Assembly: GCF_900187405.1 (NCBI RefSeq)
Contig: NZ_LT896716.1
Coordinates: 3,844,753 to 3,908,752, forward strand
Direction: 5' to 3'
From: Geobacter sp. DSM 9736
GTDB lineage: Bacteria > Desulfobacterota > Desulfuromonadia > Geobacterales > Geobacteraceae
DNA length: 64,000 bases
The first letter of the stretch is position 1; each line of letters begins with the position of its first letter. Shown in pieces: positions 7,505 to 17,032 of the stretch. The notes under the pieces were generated by a model. That model searched no databases, was not told the DNA's origin, and saw only the letters and a program-made list of their open reading frames with translations. Position numbers and translations under genes: made by a program.

Positions 7505-9889
7505 TCAGAGTTTCCGGCCTACCCTTTTCAGGAGCAGAGAATTGCATACCACGGACACGGAGGAGAATGCCATGGCTAGACCTGCGAATTCCGGTTTCAA
7601 CGTGATTCCAAGGGGGAAGAGCGCACCGGCGGCGACCGGAATACCCAGGATATTGTAGAAGAGTGCCCAGAAGAGGTTCTGCTTCACCTTTGAGAGGGTC
7701 GCTTTTCCAAGCCGGATTGCCCGTACGACATCCATCAGGTCGTCCCGTACGAGGACGAGGTCCCCCGTTTCCTTTGCTACGTCGGCTCCCCCGCCCATGG
7801 CAATCCCCAAGTCCGCCTGTGCGAGAGCCGGAGCGTCATTGATTCCGTCTCCCACCATGCCGACATAGAGGCCCCGCTGCTGGTATTCCTTCACTACCTT
7901 CTGTTTCCGGTCGGGAAGAACGTCTGCCTCGAACCCGTCGACCCCTGCCTGGAGGGCTACCGTTGCCGCCACTTCCTTGTGGTCGCCGGTGATCATGAAG
8001 ACCGCTATTCCCGCACGTTTCAGTTCCTCTACTGCAGCGGTTGAGTGCGGCTTCAGTCGGTCGGCGAAACAGGCTGCCCCGACGAGTTCTCCGTTGCGTG
8101 CCACGTACGTCACCGACTTCCCTTCGGCAGCCCATACTACTACAAGATCTGTCAACGGTTCAACGCTAATCCGGTTCTCCGACATGAGCCGGGAGTTGCC
8201 GGCGAGTATCCGGTTCTCTCCGGCTGTGCATATGATGCCGAAACCGGGTTTTTCCTCGTAATCGGAAACACCTTCCGGAGCGAATCCCTCCTTTGCTGCG
8301 GCTTGTATTGCCGCTTGGGCCAGCGGATGGTTCGAATGCGATTCAGCGGTTGCCAGTAGTGCTAGAAGCTCCCCACGGCTGGTGCCGGGGAGTGGGGTGA
8401 TGTCGGTGAGGGAAGGACGGCCTTCCGTTAAGGTACCGGTTTTATCCAGGAGTACCGCCTGGAGCCGTGCGATGTTTTCCAGGACCGAGCCTCTCTTGAT
8501 GAGAATACCCCTATGAAGGCCGATGCCGCTTCCAACCATTATGGCAGTAGGGGTGGCAAGTCCCATGGCGCACGGACAGGCTATCACTACTACGGCGATG
8601 GACAGCTTGAACGCGAAAATAAAGGCGCTGCCGATCCCGAAGTACCAGACCCCGAAGGTGAGGAGGGCCAGACCGACGACGACCGGGACGAACACTCCGG
8701 AGACGCGGTCGGCGAAACGCTGAATAGGGGCCTTGTCAGCCTGGGCCTGCTGAACCATCGACACGATCTGGGAGAGTACAGTATCCGCCCCAACACGGAT
8801 GGCGCGGAGGTGGAGTACGCCGGTCCTGTTTATGGTGGCGCCGGTGACGGTGCTGCCGGTCTCCTTCTCTACGGGAAGCGCTTCCCCGGTAACCAGCGAC
8901 TCGTCCACCGTAGATCTTCCCTCTTCTACGACTCCGTCCACAGGAATAGTCTCTCCCGGTCTTACCACAAGGAGGTCCCCTACCTGGACGAGGGAGGCCG
9001 GCACTTCACGTTCTTCTCCGTCTATGACAAGCCTGGCCTTGTCCGCCTGGAGACGGAGCAGTTTCTTTAGAGCGTCCCCTGCTTTGCCGCGGGCTCGTGC
9101 TTCAAGATATTTCCCGAGGCGAATAAAAGCGATCAACATGGCGGAGGTTTCGAAAAATACCTCGGCCGACTGACCGAATATCCCGAAAAAAGCGAACAGC
9201 GAATAGAAATACGCTGCAGAGGTGCCAAGAGCCACAAGAACGTCCATGTTGGCGCTTCGGTTCTTGAGGGCATACCAGGAGCCGCGGTAGAAGGTGAGTC
9301 CGGCCGAGAATTGAACGGCGGTGGCAAGTATGAGATTGATCCATCCGACCCACCGGACGTGATGGAGCGACATGGTGAGCATGAGCGGGAGCGACGCGGC
9401 CAAGCTGAATATGAACCAGTTCCTCTGAATCGTGAGACCTGCCGCTTCCTCCTTCGCCGTATCGGTTTCGGCTGCCTCGTATCCAGCTTCCTTTACCAGC
9501 GCGAAAAGCTTCTGCGTGTCGATCTGCTGGGGGTTGTACGCCACATAGGCTTCCTCCCGGGCGAGGTTTACCACTGCACGCTCTACCGCGGGATGCGAAA
9601 GGAGCTTCTTTTCCAGAGTAGCGACACATGAGGCGCAATGGAGCCCTCTTACGGCGAACCGAACTTCACCTGAGCCGGCAGCCGGGGCAGCCGAGTAACC
9701 GAGATCATGGACATACTCAAGGATTCTCTCCGATGAAAGGAGTGTCTCGTCATACTCCACGACGAGTTGCTCCAAGGCAAAATTCACCGAGGCCGAGGCG
9801 ATACCCGGCTTCTCCCGCAGCGCTTTCTCAATGCGGGAAGCGCAGTTCACGCACGACATCCCGCGTATGCCGAAGACTTCTTTTTTCAT
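7505..9889 (-). CDS. copA: heavy-metal (Cu+-type) P1B ATPase CopA
   Basis: This gene encodes 794 residues. There are two N-terminal HMA domains with metal ligands GMSCVNC (C13, C16) and GLHCASC (C85, C88). Eight predicted membrane helices follow. The ion site is CPC at 438-440, the phosphorylation motif is DKTGT with D482, the actuator motif is TGE near 334-336, an SNHPLAQA motif is present (the HP of the nucleotide domain), and GDGINDAP forms the hinge. The CPC plus two CxxC HMA pattern is that of Cu+/Ag+ exporters of the CopA/CtpA branch. No CopZ chaperone or CueR/CsoR regulator is nearby. Such ATPases either detoxify copper or deliver it to exported cuproenzymes. The rhodanese/MauE partners hint at a metal- or thiol-delivery role, which is inference. 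Confidence 0.93.
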   Translation of the reverse strand: MKKEVFGIRGMSCVNCASRIEKALREKPGIASASVNFALEQLVVEYDETLLSSERILEYVHDLGYSAAPAAGSGEVRFAVRGLHCASCVATLEKKLLSHPAVERAVVNLAREEAYVAYNPQQIDTQKLFALVKEAGYEAAETDTAKEEAAGLTIQRNWFIFSLAASLPLMLTMSLHHVRWVGWINLILATAVQFSAGLTFYRGSWYALKNRSANMDVLVALGTSAAYFYSLFAFFGIFGQSAEVFFETSAMLIAFIRLGKYLEARARGKAGDALKKLLRLQADKARLVIDGEEREVPASLVQVGDLLVVRPGETIPVDGVVEEGRSTVDESLVTGEALPVEKETGSTVTGATINRTGVLHLRAIRVGADTVLSQIVSMVQQAQADKAPIQRFADRVSGVFVPVVVGLALLTFGVWYFGIGSAFIFAFKLSIAVVVIACPCAMGLATPTAIMVGSGIGLHRGILIKRGSVLENIARLQAVLLDKTGTLTEGRPSLTDITPLPGTSRGELLALLATAESHSNHPLAQAAIQAAAKEGFAPEGVSDYEEKPGFGIICTAGENRILAGNSRLMSENRISVEPLTDLVVVWAAEGKSVTYVARNGELVGAACFADRLKPHSTAAVEELKRAGIAVFMITGDHKEVAATVALQAGVDGFEADVLPDRKQKVVKEYQQRGLYVGMVGDGINDAPALAQADLGIAMGGGADVAKETGDLVLVRDDLMDVVRAIRLGKATLSKVKQNLFWALFYNILGIPVAAGALFPLGITLKPEFAGLAMAFSSVSVVCNSLLLKRVGRKL

Positions 9890-10938
9890 GATGCTCCCGC
9901 CCGGATCTCATGCAGTTCCTGGCCGCAGATCTTAAGTACCGCCGTTAGCGGTACCGCCAGGACAATTCCCCAAAAACCCATCAGTTCGCCCAAGGCCATC
10001 ACTGAGAATATTACAGCCAGTGGATTGAGCTGCAACGCGCCACGCATGATGAAAGGCTTGATGATGTTGGCTTCCACCACCACATTTATCAGGAAGTAGA
10101 TGGCACACACCTTGGGAATTATTAGAACATCGCCGCTTTTCGCGTAACCTATGAAGGCGGGAGGGACCATCGCTATTATGGCTCCGACGAAGGGCATGAG
10201 GGTGGCGAAGCCGGCAAAGATGCCGTTCAGGATGGGAAATTCCACGTCGAGCAGGTAGAGGGCCGCGGCGCAGAGGATAGCTACTAGAAAGCAGTCGACC
10301 AGCATGCCCCAGATGAACTTCTCCAGGCTCCTGTTGATTTTCCGTCCGAGGTGGATGAGGTCTGGGCGCATAGTCGCGGGGATAATGCCCAAGATCGATT
10401 CCTTCAGCTCCTCCTTGTAGTAGAGGAGGAAAAATACGAGGACAGGGGCAAGTAGAAGGTCGAAAAATGCAAAGACTATTTCCTTGAGCCGCTCATAACC
10501 CGATCCTGAGATCTCGGATACCACTCTGTCGAGGCCTTCATCGATCCGTGCGATGACCCACGACAGTTCTTCTGGGTTGAATAAGGGAGAGAGTTGGCTC
10601 TTCCACGTCTCCAGGGAAGTTTGAATCCTGTGCGTGTACAGCGGCATCACGGTTACCAGCGTACTCGCCTGGTGTGCTATGTACGGAATGAGAACAAACG
10701 AAAGGATGAAGGCTGTCAGTGCCACGATCCCGTAAAGGAAAGTAATTGAAAGGAATCGGGAAAAGCCCCGCCTGTCAAGGTACTTCAGCAGGGGATTGAG
10801 CAGGTAGGCCAGGGCCAGTGAAGTGGCAACAGCGGAAAAGGTATGCTGGATCAAATAGGCGGAGGCAATGATGGTGGCCAAGAATGCCGTCACTACATAA
10901 TAAACGTTCAGCCTGCTCCGCTCACTATCCATGCTCAA
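9886..10938 (-). CDS. AI-2E family (PerM-like) membrane transporter, copy 2
   Basis: This gene encodes 350 residues with about eight predicted membrane segments and a soluble region between the third and fourth. The family hallmark [16 protein letters not shown] is present, as is the closing block [33 protein letters not shown]. Its stop overlaps the copA start by 4 bases and its start overlaps the stop of the homologous gene upstream. Members include TqsA-like exporters and Na+/H+ antiporter-like permeases; the substrate cannot be predicted here. Confidence 0.9.
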   Translation of the reverse strand: MSMDSERSRLNVYYVVTAFLATIIASAYLIQHTFSAVATSLALAYLLNPLLKYLDRRGFSRFLSITFLYGIVALTAFILSFVLIPYIAHQASTLVTVMPLYTHRIQTSLETWKSQLSPLFNPEELSWVIARIDEGLDRVVSEISGSGYERLKEIVFAFFDLLLAPVLVFFLLYYKEELKESILGIIPATMRPDLIHLGRKINRSLEKFIWGMLVDCFLVAILCAAALYLLDVEFPILNGIFAGFATLMPFVGAIIAMVPPAFIGYAKSGDVLIIPKVCAIYFLINVVVEANIIKPFIMRGALQLNPLAVIFSVMALGELMGFWGIVLAVPLTAVLKICGQELHEIRAGAS

Positions 10939-11975
10939 GCCCCGTTAACAGATGCCTGATGCTGGTAATGTTCGAGAACAATCTTGATGGCGGCGGCAAT
11001 GGGGATCGCGAGAAGTATTCCCCAAAATCCCATGACTTCCCCGAAGGCCATTACGAAAATGATTGTGATGAGTGGGTTGAGGTCGAGGGCTTTTTTGAAG
11101 ACAAGGGGTTTGATCACGTACCCTTCTATGAAATAGATCAGGGAGAAGGCTGCAATTACCTGGAGAAGCACCAGGCCGCTCTGGAATTTGACGTAGGCGA
11201 AGAAGAGGGCGGGGATGGTTGCTATTATCACTCCGATGAAGGGAAGAATGGAGGCAAGCCCTGCAAAGATGCCGTTGAAAATGGCGTAATCTATGTCGAG
11301 GAAGAAAAGCGCCGCTGCCGAGAGCACTGCAACGATGGCGGAAACGATGAGTTGACCCCGGATGTAGCCGCCGACGCTGTCGTTGATCTCCCGGCCCAGA
11401 CCGAGAAATTCTTTCCTCTGGCCGGGGGGGAGCCATAAGGTGATGCTCCTTTTTATCTCCTCCTTGTAGTAGAGCATGAAGAATACGAGGATCGGCGCCA
11501 GGGCCATATTTAGCAGGTTGAAGGCCATTGTGCCCGCTGCAGCGTAAATTCTTCCCCCGAATTTAGCAACTAGATGATCGGTAAAGCTCGTGGCATTTTC
11601 GAATAGCCAGCCCAACTGAGCTTCATATCGTTGCTCCGCCTTCCATGCGAGAGCCAGTGCCTTCCCCTTCTGCAGATAACCAGGGAGCCCATTCAAAAGT
11701 CCGTACCAACTGGTGGTCAGGAGGGGGACGAAAACGGCTACGAAAAAAGCCGAAAAAATTGTGAGGGCGGTATAGAGAAGGGCAATGCCGTAACTTCTTT
11801 TTATACCGTGTTTCTCCAGGGTCACGAGGAGGGGGTCGAGCAGGTAGGCGAGTACGAATGAGAGGAGGAAGCAGGAAACGGTGTGCCGGACAGCATAGCC
11901 AACCGCTACAGCAAGTCCGGCAACGACTAGCATTCCTACCATCTTAGGGGACTGTCGCTGATTCATCATCGTCAA
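10935..11975 (-). CDS. AI-2E family (PerM-like) membrane transporter, copy 1
   Basis: This gene encodes 346 residues. It is clearly paralogous to the next gene downstream: both have the LAPILVFFMLYYKEEIKRS stretch and the closing NPLITIIFVMAFGEVMGFWGILLAIPIAAAIKI block. It overlaps its neighbours by 4 bases on each side. The tandem arrangement indicates duplication. Divergence is substantial outside the signature blocks, so the duplication is not recent. A heteromeric transporter is possible but unproven. Confidence 0.9.
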   Translation of the reverse strand: MTMMNQRQSPKMVGMLVVAGLAVAVGYAVRHTVSCFLLSFVLAYLLDPLLVTLEKHGIKRSYGIALLYTALTIFSAFFVAVFVPLLTTSWYGLLNGLPGYLQKGKALALAWKAEQRYEAQLGWLFENATSFTDHLVAKFGGRIYAAAGTMAFNLLNMALAPILVFFMLYYKEEIKRSITLWLPPGQRKEFLGLGREINDSVGGYIRGQLIVSAIVAVLSAAALFFLDIDYAIFNGIFAGLASILPFIGVIIATIPALFFAYVKFQSGLVLLQVIAAFSLIYFIEGYVIKPLVFKKALDLNPLITIIFVMAFGEVMGFWGILLAIPIAAAIKIVLEHYQHQASVNGA

Positions 11976-12406
11976 AACGATTCATTGGCCGGAAATATGT
12001 CGTGCTCTTCTAGCCAGTTCCTGATTCGCTCGGCAAGCAGCTCTTCTTTCAGAACGAGAAACCGGTCCAGTTCCTCGGGATAAAATGAGAGGATGTCGTC
12101 GAGTCGTCCGTGACTCTTTCCCGACAGGGACATGTCGAGCATCCGCTTAAGCCGCTCATTGCCCACTCCCTTGGTAAAATCCTGAAGAAGAAGGCGTTCC
12201 TGGTCGTAATCAAAGCCGGGTATTCTTAGGTACTGTTCCGGGTGCCCATCTATCTCGTTCCAGAACGATTCGTCATGGTAATCGACCGGGACGAAGAAGA
12301 TTTCGCCTGTATATCGGTCGAGCAGGTACACGACATCTTCATCGGTATTGGCGAACGCTTCCAGCAGGTCGTCCCATACTATTTCCATGTCCCGCATCAT
12401 GTTCAT
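11972..12406 (-). CDS. UPF0158 family protein
   Basis: The start at ATG 12406 (144 residues) is preferred because GGTGGAG lies about nine bases upstream; the longer frame would run into the divergent gene. The sequence VWDDLLEAFANTDEDVVYLLDRYTGEIFFVP and the closing ...RNWLEEHDI are typical of the UPF0158 family. The protein is soluble, acidic and has no signal peptide. It is the first gene of the operon leading to the AI-2E permeases and copA. No biochemical function is established for the family. Confidence 0.82.
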   Translation of the reverse strand: MNMMRDMEIVWDDLLEAFANTDEDVVYLLDRYTGEIFFVPVDYHDESFWNEIDGHPEQYLRIPGFDYDQERLLLQDFTKGVGNERLKRMLDMSLSGKSHGRLDDILSFYPEELDRFLVLKEELLAERIRNWLEEHDIFPANESF

Positions 12407-12458
12407 TGACGGGTTCTCCACCTTTACCTCATTTCGATTTTCCGCTATAGTGCCGCGC

Positions 12459-13181
12459 ATGCGCCACGTTTTCATAGCCGATGCCCATCTGCGCCACCCC
12501 AATGACGAGAACTACCGCAGGCTCCTCGCCTTTCTTGAGACCCTCTCCGGCACCACCGACACCCTGTTCATTCTCGGTGATCTTTTCGAGTTCTGGATCG
12601 GCTACAGGAAGCTGGCTTTTCCCCATTTCCTACCGGTGCTGGGGCAGTTGCGGCAACTGAGGGAAAACGGCGTAAAAATCGTGTATTGCGAAGGGAACCA
12701 CGACTTTCACATGGGCCCGTATTTCAAAGAGACCCTCGATGCGCGGATTTCTTCGGGAGTTATGGAAGTTGAGCTGGACGGGAGGCGAGTTCATCTGTGT
12801 CATGGAGACCAGATCAACCGGGCCGATTACGGATACCGGATGCTTCGCGCCCTTCTGCACAGCCCCCTGACGAAGCTGTTGACCTATGTGGTGCCTCCTT
12901 CCGTTGCGTCGGCGCTGGCTGAGTGGATGGGAGGGCAGAGCCGGAAAAAGCATGCCCGGAGGCGCACCAGATGGGACTATCATTCAATTCTTCGCCGCTA
13001 TGCCGAAAGCCTGTTTGCCTCAGGCTGTGATGTCGTGGTAACAGGCCATTTTCATCAGCCGCTGGTCGAGCCTTGGGAGTGCGATTCCAGGCGTATCATT
13101 GTCTCCCTGGGTGACTGGATTACCCACTTTTCCTATGGCGAGTGGGTAGACGGTGAAATCACTCTCAAGAGCTTTCCGTAG
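12459..13181 (+). CDS. lpxH: UDP-2,3-diacylglucosamine diphosphatase (LpxH-type metallophosphoesterase)
   Basis: Starting at ATG 12459 the protein has 240 residues, the usual LpxH size. Metallophosphoesterase motifs appear in order: FIADAHL (DxH), LGDLFEFWIG (GDxxE), EGNHDF (GNHD), CHGDQIN (GDQ) and VTGHFHQP (GHxH). LpxH hydrolyses UDP-2,3-diacylglucosamine to lipid X at the inner face of the inner membrane in lipid A synthesis. The FEFW in place of the commoner FEAW is a mild deviation. The start is not supported by a strong ribosome site, and a GTG nine bases upstream is an alternative. The gene is divergent from the UPF0158 gene, and its end overlaps the convergent YkgJ-like gene by 17 bases. 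Confidence 0.85.
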   Translation: MRHVFIADAHLRHPNDENYRRLLAFLETLSGTTDTLFILGDLFEFWIGYRKLAFPHFLPVLGQLRQLRENGVKIVYCEGNHDFHMGPYFKETLDARISSGVMEVELDGRRVHLCHGDQINRADYGYRMLRALLHSPLTKLLTYVVPPSVASALAEWMGGQSRKKHARRRTRWDYHSILRRYAESLFASGCDVVVTGHFHQPLVEPWECDSRRIIVSLGDWITHFSYGEWVDGEITLKSFP

Positions 13182-13425
13182 ATTCAGCGCTTTCTCTTCC
13201 CAGTCCAAAAACAGCGAGATATAGCTCAACGCGTTTTTCAATGGTCGGCGCGGATATAAGGCTGCAAAGCTCGTCTGGGCTGTACCCGCGGCATACTGCC
13301 GGACGCGTGTCGTAGATTGCGCAGAGCCCTTCACGGGTGAGATGGATACAGGGAACTCCAAGCGGCTTCGCCAGAGCACTGATGTCCGGGGCGGTGCAGC
13401 AGGTTCCACACTTTCTGCACTCCAT
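13165..13425 (-). CDS. YkgJ/YcgN-type metal- or Fe-S-cluster-binding protein
   Basis: This gene encodes 86 residues. The N terminus is MECRKCGTCC, the CxxCxxCC signature of the YkgJ family (CxxCxxCC...). Further Cys lie in GVPCIHL, GLCAIYDTRPAVCRGYS and ELC, giving the eight-Cys pattern typical of the group. It is a small cytosolic protein of unknown function. It lies between lpxH (convergent, 17-base overlap) and the PBP gene upstream on the same strand. Confidence 0.8.
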   Translation of the reverse strand: MECRKCGTCCTAPDISALAKPLGVPCIHLTREGLCAIYDTRPAVCRGYSPDELCSLISAPTIEKRVELYLAVFGLGRESAESTESS

Positions 13426-13453
13426 GACGGCTGCTCTCCTTTGCCGCGGATGA

Positions 13454-14770
13454 TCAGCGGAAGAATGCTTCGAGCGCCTGCTCTCCCAGGTTGGAAGCCT
13501 TTATGTGCCACTTGTCCTGATTCACGATCAGCGCGGCAAGGGCAATTTGAGGATTGTCAGCCGGAGCATAGGCTACGAACCAGCTGTAGTGGCCGGCAGG
13601 CGAGGTGCCATTTATGGAGCCGGTTTTAGCCGCAATGGGGATGGAAGCGAGTTTCGGGCGGCCTCTACGGTCATGGAACGCCCTGCGCGACGTCCCGCTG
13701 CTGACGGTGGTGCCGAGCATCCTGGAAAGCTCCCGGGCAGTTTCGGGGGATACGATCCGGCGTACTGCCTGGGGCTTCTCCACGTAAAGCGGTTCTCCAT
13801 TTGCGTTGCGTACCTCCCGGGCGAGCACCGGTTGCATCATCAACCCTCCGTTGGCGATTGCAGCTATCATCGATGCCGCATGGAGAGGTGAAATCTGAAC
13901 ATCCTTGCACAGCCCAGCCCCCATCAGTTTCAGCTGGTCATTGTCCTGGGGAACGATCGAGCGGCTGGGAAGCGCCGGGGTGGGGAAGAGCGCCTGATTG
14001 AAACCGAAACGCTCGGCGCATGAAACGATGGATTCTTTCCCCACGACGTCGCTTGCAAGACGACCGAAGACCGGGTTTACCGACTTTCCCATCGCTATCG
14101 CAAGAGGCATTTCCAGATGGTTCCGTCCCGGTTTCACATCCCATATTTTGGGGTTCTCGGACGTGAGGCGTCCACGAAATGCAAATACAGTATCGGATGT
14201 TACCTTGTTCTGTTCAATGGCAGCTGTTGCTGTGACTATCTTGAAGAGCGAGGCCATTGGATAAAGCCCGTATACCGACTGCGCCTCCCACGCGGGGTCA
14301 ACCGACGAATGCCCCGTCATGGCGATCACTTTTCCTGTCTTCGGTTCCATCGCCACAAAAGCTCCATAGGGTACCTTGTACCGCCGCAGCGTCTCGGTCA
14401 CCCGCTCTTGCAGCTCCTGGTCGATGTCATAAAGTATCGTGCCCCCACCGGGGAGCGTGGCGAGCAGTTGGCCCCCATCGAACCTAGAAGAGGGGAGCGC
14501 CTCTGCACCCAGCCGAAACAGTTCTTTGCTGTCGATCGCTTTGGCCGGTGCTGCAGTGGCGGTCTTGCTCAGGCTTGAGATAGTGTTGAGAAGACCCGAG
14601 GCTACAGGATAGCCAGCCAGAAGAACTGCTACAATCGGGAGGATTATCCGTAAGCGAGCCTTTTTCGGTTTTGATTCGATCAGGTTCTTGAATCCTGCAA
14701 CTGAGGAGTTACGCTGGGGGGAACGGTGGAATAAACCTTTTTTATCTATGATATGCTTAATATCGCGCAT
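13454..14770 (-). CDS. penicillin-binding protein transpeptidase
   Basis: I chose ATG 14770 (438 residues): AGAGG lies just upstream, and the longer frame would overlap the YihY gene. A short cytosolic N terminus is followed by one membrane anchor (about residues 40-60) and a class-B-like transpeptidase domain. The active site is S174-L-F-K177, the second motif S230-V-N232 and the third K382-T-G384. There is no transglycosylase domain, and the usual dimerisation region of FtsI/PBP2 is very reduced, so this is a compact PBP. It probably crosslinks peptidoglycan or acts as a carboxypeptidase in the periplasm. Its specific partner is not evident. Confidence 0.86.
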   Translation of the reverse strand: MRDIKHIIDKKGLFHRSPQRNSSVAGFKNLIESKPKKARLRIILPIVAVLLAGYPVASGLLNTISSLSKTATAAPAKAIDSKELFRLGAEALPSSRFDGGQLLATLPGGGTILYDIDQELQERVTETLRRYKVPYGAFVAMEPKTGKVIAMTGHSSVDPAWEAQSVYGLYPMASLFKIVTATAAIEQNKVTSDTVFAFRGRLTSENPKIWDVKPGRNHLEMPLAIAMGKSVNPVFGRLASDVVGKESIVSCAERFGFNQALFPTPALPSRSIVPQDNDQLKLMGAGLCKDVQISPLHAASMIAAIANGGLMMQPVLAREVRNANGEPLYVEKPQAVRRIVSPETARELSRMLGTTVSSGTSRRAFHDRRGRPKLASIPIAAKTGSINGTSPAGHYSWFVAYAPADNPQIALAALIVNQDKWHIKASNLGEQALEAFFR

Positions 14771-14810
14771 GGCCTCTCTGCACGTCTTTTTGTGCCTCAC
14801 TATAAGCCAA

Positions 14811-16208
14811 TCACCCGTCCTTGTCAACGTCGACGCTGGTTCTTGCAGAGGCGCTTCTTTCGGCTTCTCCACGCGTCTCAGGCGCAGCTGGAGAACGAAC
14901 CATCTCAGCCAGCGTCATCCCATGAAGGGAATCTGCGACTGCGTTGTCGATACGGGTAAGAAGATCACGCAGCTGCCGGACCTCCATTCCCACATGTAGT
15001 GTCTCGGTTTTTCCGCTCCGGTCGCGAAGGGTGGTGAGTATTTCTGCTACGGCAATAGTCGCAGGGTCTCGAGCCGGGAGGTAGCTGGAAGGGTGCCCTT
15101 TTACGGGAGCCAGATAACGGGCTTCGACCAACTGCGCGAGTAGATCCCGAACCGTTCGAACCGGCGCATCCAGGTGTTCTGCAAGGCGTTCGGTGGTCCA
15201 GGTTTGTTGTCCTGAATAAAAAGCTGTGGTCACGGTTTGGAGGATTGAGAGCGCCAGCAACTCTTTCAGTGACTGACTGGTCGTCGGGCTGTGGATCTCA
15301 CGTCGAAATGTCCTTATGTTCTGATGCGCGCACACAACCTCGACGCCGAACAGAACGATGAGCCAGCTAGTATAGATCCAGAACATGAAGATCGGGACCA
15401 GCGCAAGAGTACCGTAAATGGCGTTGTATTTCGCCACCCCGAATTGGAATGTTATATAGGCCCACTGCATACCTTGCCAGAGGGTGCCTGCGAGGATGCC
15501 CCCGATGATGGCGGATTTCAGGCGGACGTTGGTATTGGGGATGAATGTGTAGACGAAGATGAGGGCGACCCATACGCTCACGTAAGGTATAAGCTGGAAG
15601 CCGAACAGGAGCACCTCTCCGATGTAGCTGGTGCTGAGCAGCCACTGTACAAGCTCCTGGCTCTTCAGGGTTGTTGTAATGCTCGTGGCTGCCAGCAGGA
15701 GGAGCGGTGCGCTTACGACAACACTCAGGTAGTCTGCAAACCTGCGATAGAGCGACCGGGTTTCCCGCACCCCCCAGATGACGTTGAACGCTTCTTCGAT
15801 GCTGCTTAGAAGAGAGACTACCGTAATTATGAGCGTTACCAGACCGATGGCTCCCAACGACGTCATGTTGGTGTTGTTTATGTAGGTAACCACCTTGTCA
15901 AGAATTTCGTCATAACCGCCGGTGACCTGAGCCAGAATAAGGGGCTCGACCTTGTTGTGAACTCCCAAACCCTTGAGCACTGCAAACGTCAGCGCAAAGA
16001 AAGGTACCAGCGAAAGGATGCTGGTGAAGGAGAGGGCTGAGGCTCGCAGCAGGCACTGGTCATCCCAGAAGTTTCTGATGACCATGGCCAAAATCTGCAG
16101 ATACTTGACAGCTTTCCGCTTCATTCCGCCATATGTCTCCGGCTCTTGCCACATTCCCGTGGTTAAGAACCGGCTGACCTTTTCGAACAGCGACTCACCT
16201 GATTTCAT
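14811..16208 (-). CDS. YihY/BrkB family membrane protein with C-terminal winged-helix-like region
   Basis: This gene encodes 465 residues. The first ~295 form the YihY/BrkB unit with six predicted membrane segments (ASALSFTSILSLVPFFALTFAV, GAIGLVTLIITVVSLLSSIEEAFNVIWGVRE and so on). This matches E. coli YihY in length. The C-terminal ~165 residues are soluble; about 325-370 read TTERLAEHLDAPVRTVRDLLAQLVEARYLAPVKG, a helix-turn-helix pattern of the winged type. The tail is known in some bacterial YihY proteins. Despite older annotations as RNase BN, the family has no established enzyme activity. Confidence 0.86.
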   Translation of the reverse strand: MKSGESLFEKVSRFLTTGMWQEPETYGGMKRKAVKYLQILAMVIRNFWDDQCLLRASALSFTSILSLVPFFALTFAVLKGLGVHNKVEPLILAQVTGGYDEILDKVVTYINNTNMTSLGAIGLVTLIITVVSLLSSIEEAFNVIWGVRETRSLYRRFADYLSVVVSAPLLLLAATSITTTLKSQELVQWLLSTSYIGEVLLFGFQLIPYVSVWVALIFVYTFIPNTNVRLKSAIIGGILAGTLWQGMQWAYITFQFGVAKYNAIYGTLALVPIFMFWIYTSWLIVLFGVEVVCAHQNIRTFRREIHSPTTSQSLKELLALSILQTVTTAFYSGQQTWTTERLAEHLDAPVRTVRDLLAQLVEARYLAPVKGHPSSYLPARDPATIAVAEILTTLRDRSGKTETLHVGMEVRQLRDLLTRIDNAVADSLHGMTLAEMVRSPAAPETRGEAERSASARTSVDVDKDG

Positions 16209-16230
16209 GAATGAAGCCCTTCGTGGGAAT

Positions 16231-16258
16231 AAAAAAAGCCCACCGCGCGGTGGGCTTT
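16231..16258 (-). terminator. intrinsic terminator after the YtxH gene
   Basis: An 11-bp perfect stem (AAAGCCCACCG / CGGTGGGCTTT, 16235-16258) with a two-base loop is followed on the minus strand by seven T. It lies 18 bases past the YtxH gene stop and upstream of the YihY start at 16208, so YihY needs its own promoter or read-through. Confidence 0.88.
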
Positions 16259-16276
16259 CTCAAGGAACGAACCTGC

Positions 16277-16588
16277 TCAGGTTTCCATTGTTTCTTTTTC
16301 CCGCTCCATTGCTTCCTTCCCGGCTTCAAGAGCAGATGAAAGGACCGACTTCTTCTCTTTGAGCAGCTCTTTTCCCTCATCAAGAGTAGTCTTGATTTTA
16401 TCCTGTGCTTCGGTCACGTACGTCTTGATTTTGTCGACAGCGTCGTCTGTCATGTCCGAAATGCGATCTCTCAGCTCTTTCCCTGTCTTTGGCGCATAGA
16501 GTAGAGCCAGTCCTGTGCCGACGGCCGCACCTGCCAGAAACGCCATCAGTATCGTCCCCGTGTCAACGCTGTTCTTTTCGTCGGTCAT
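16277..16588 (-). CDS. YtxH domain-containing protein
   Basis: The start at ATG 16588 is supported by AGGGGG ten bases upstream and gives 103 residues; the longer frame adds a non-conserved leader. A single glycine-rich membrane segment (GTILMAFLAGAAVGTGLALLYAPKTGKELR, about 10-38) is the YtxH signature. An amphipathic, charged coiled-coil-like tail with many Lys and Glu follows (about 40-100). It is translationally close to the DUF948 gene just upstream, a frequent pairing in Gram-positives and deltaproteobacteria. YtxH proteins are general-stress membrane proteins of unknown biochemical role. Confidence 0.85.
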   Translation of the reverse strand: MTDEKNSVDTGTILMAFLAGAAVGTGLALLYAPKTGKELRDRISDMTDDAVDKIKTYVTEAQDKIKTTLDEGKELLKEKKSVLSSALEAGKEAMEREKETMET

Positions 16589-16589
16589 G

Positions 16590-16982
16590 TTAATTCCCCC
16601 TTTTCTTGAAAAAACGATTGAGAACGAACTTGCCAGCCACTTTTGCACCGGTCATCCAAAGGGATGATTTTGATACGGCACCGGTCACACTCTTTACGAC
16701 AGTATTTATGGTCTGGAGGCTTCGGCCCGTATCGCCTGCGGCTTCCATAAATGATTTGACGTTTTCGACCTTTCCGGCTGCTTCTTCGGTGAGAATCTTC
16801 AGATTCCCCAACGTTTCGTGAAGTTCGAAAATTACGGGTTTTACTTCCGTTTCCAACTGCTCCATGAAGCTGCGTGCCTTGATCGCGGTCTTACGGACTT
16901 CAATGGAAGTCCTTATTAGAACTATGGCCAGCACCACCAGGACAAGGGCCGCTACTGCGACGGAAACATTGATGATTATCAT
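16590..16982 (-). CDS. DUF948 family membrane protein
   Basis: This gene encodes 130 residues. One N-terminal membrane helix (INVSVAVAALVLVVLAIVLIRT, about 3-24) is followed by a helical coiled-coil region with VKPVIFELHETLGNLKILTEEAAGKVENVKSF, characteristic of DUF948. It stops 1 base before the YtxH start, so the two are co-translated. DUF948/YtxH pairs are inferred to act in cell-envelope stress. No catalytic residues are evident. Confidence 0.82.
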   Translation of the reverse strand: MIIINVSVAVAALVLVVLAIVLIRTSIEVRKTAIKARSFMEQLETEVKPVIFELHETLGNLKILTEEAAGKVENVKSFMEAAGDTGRSLQTINTVVKSVTGAVSKSSLWMTGAKVAGKFVLNRFFKKRGN

Positions 16983-17032
16983 AAGAAAAGCGGCTCCCCC
17001 GAGGGTACTTTTGGAGCAAAGTATAAGATAAA

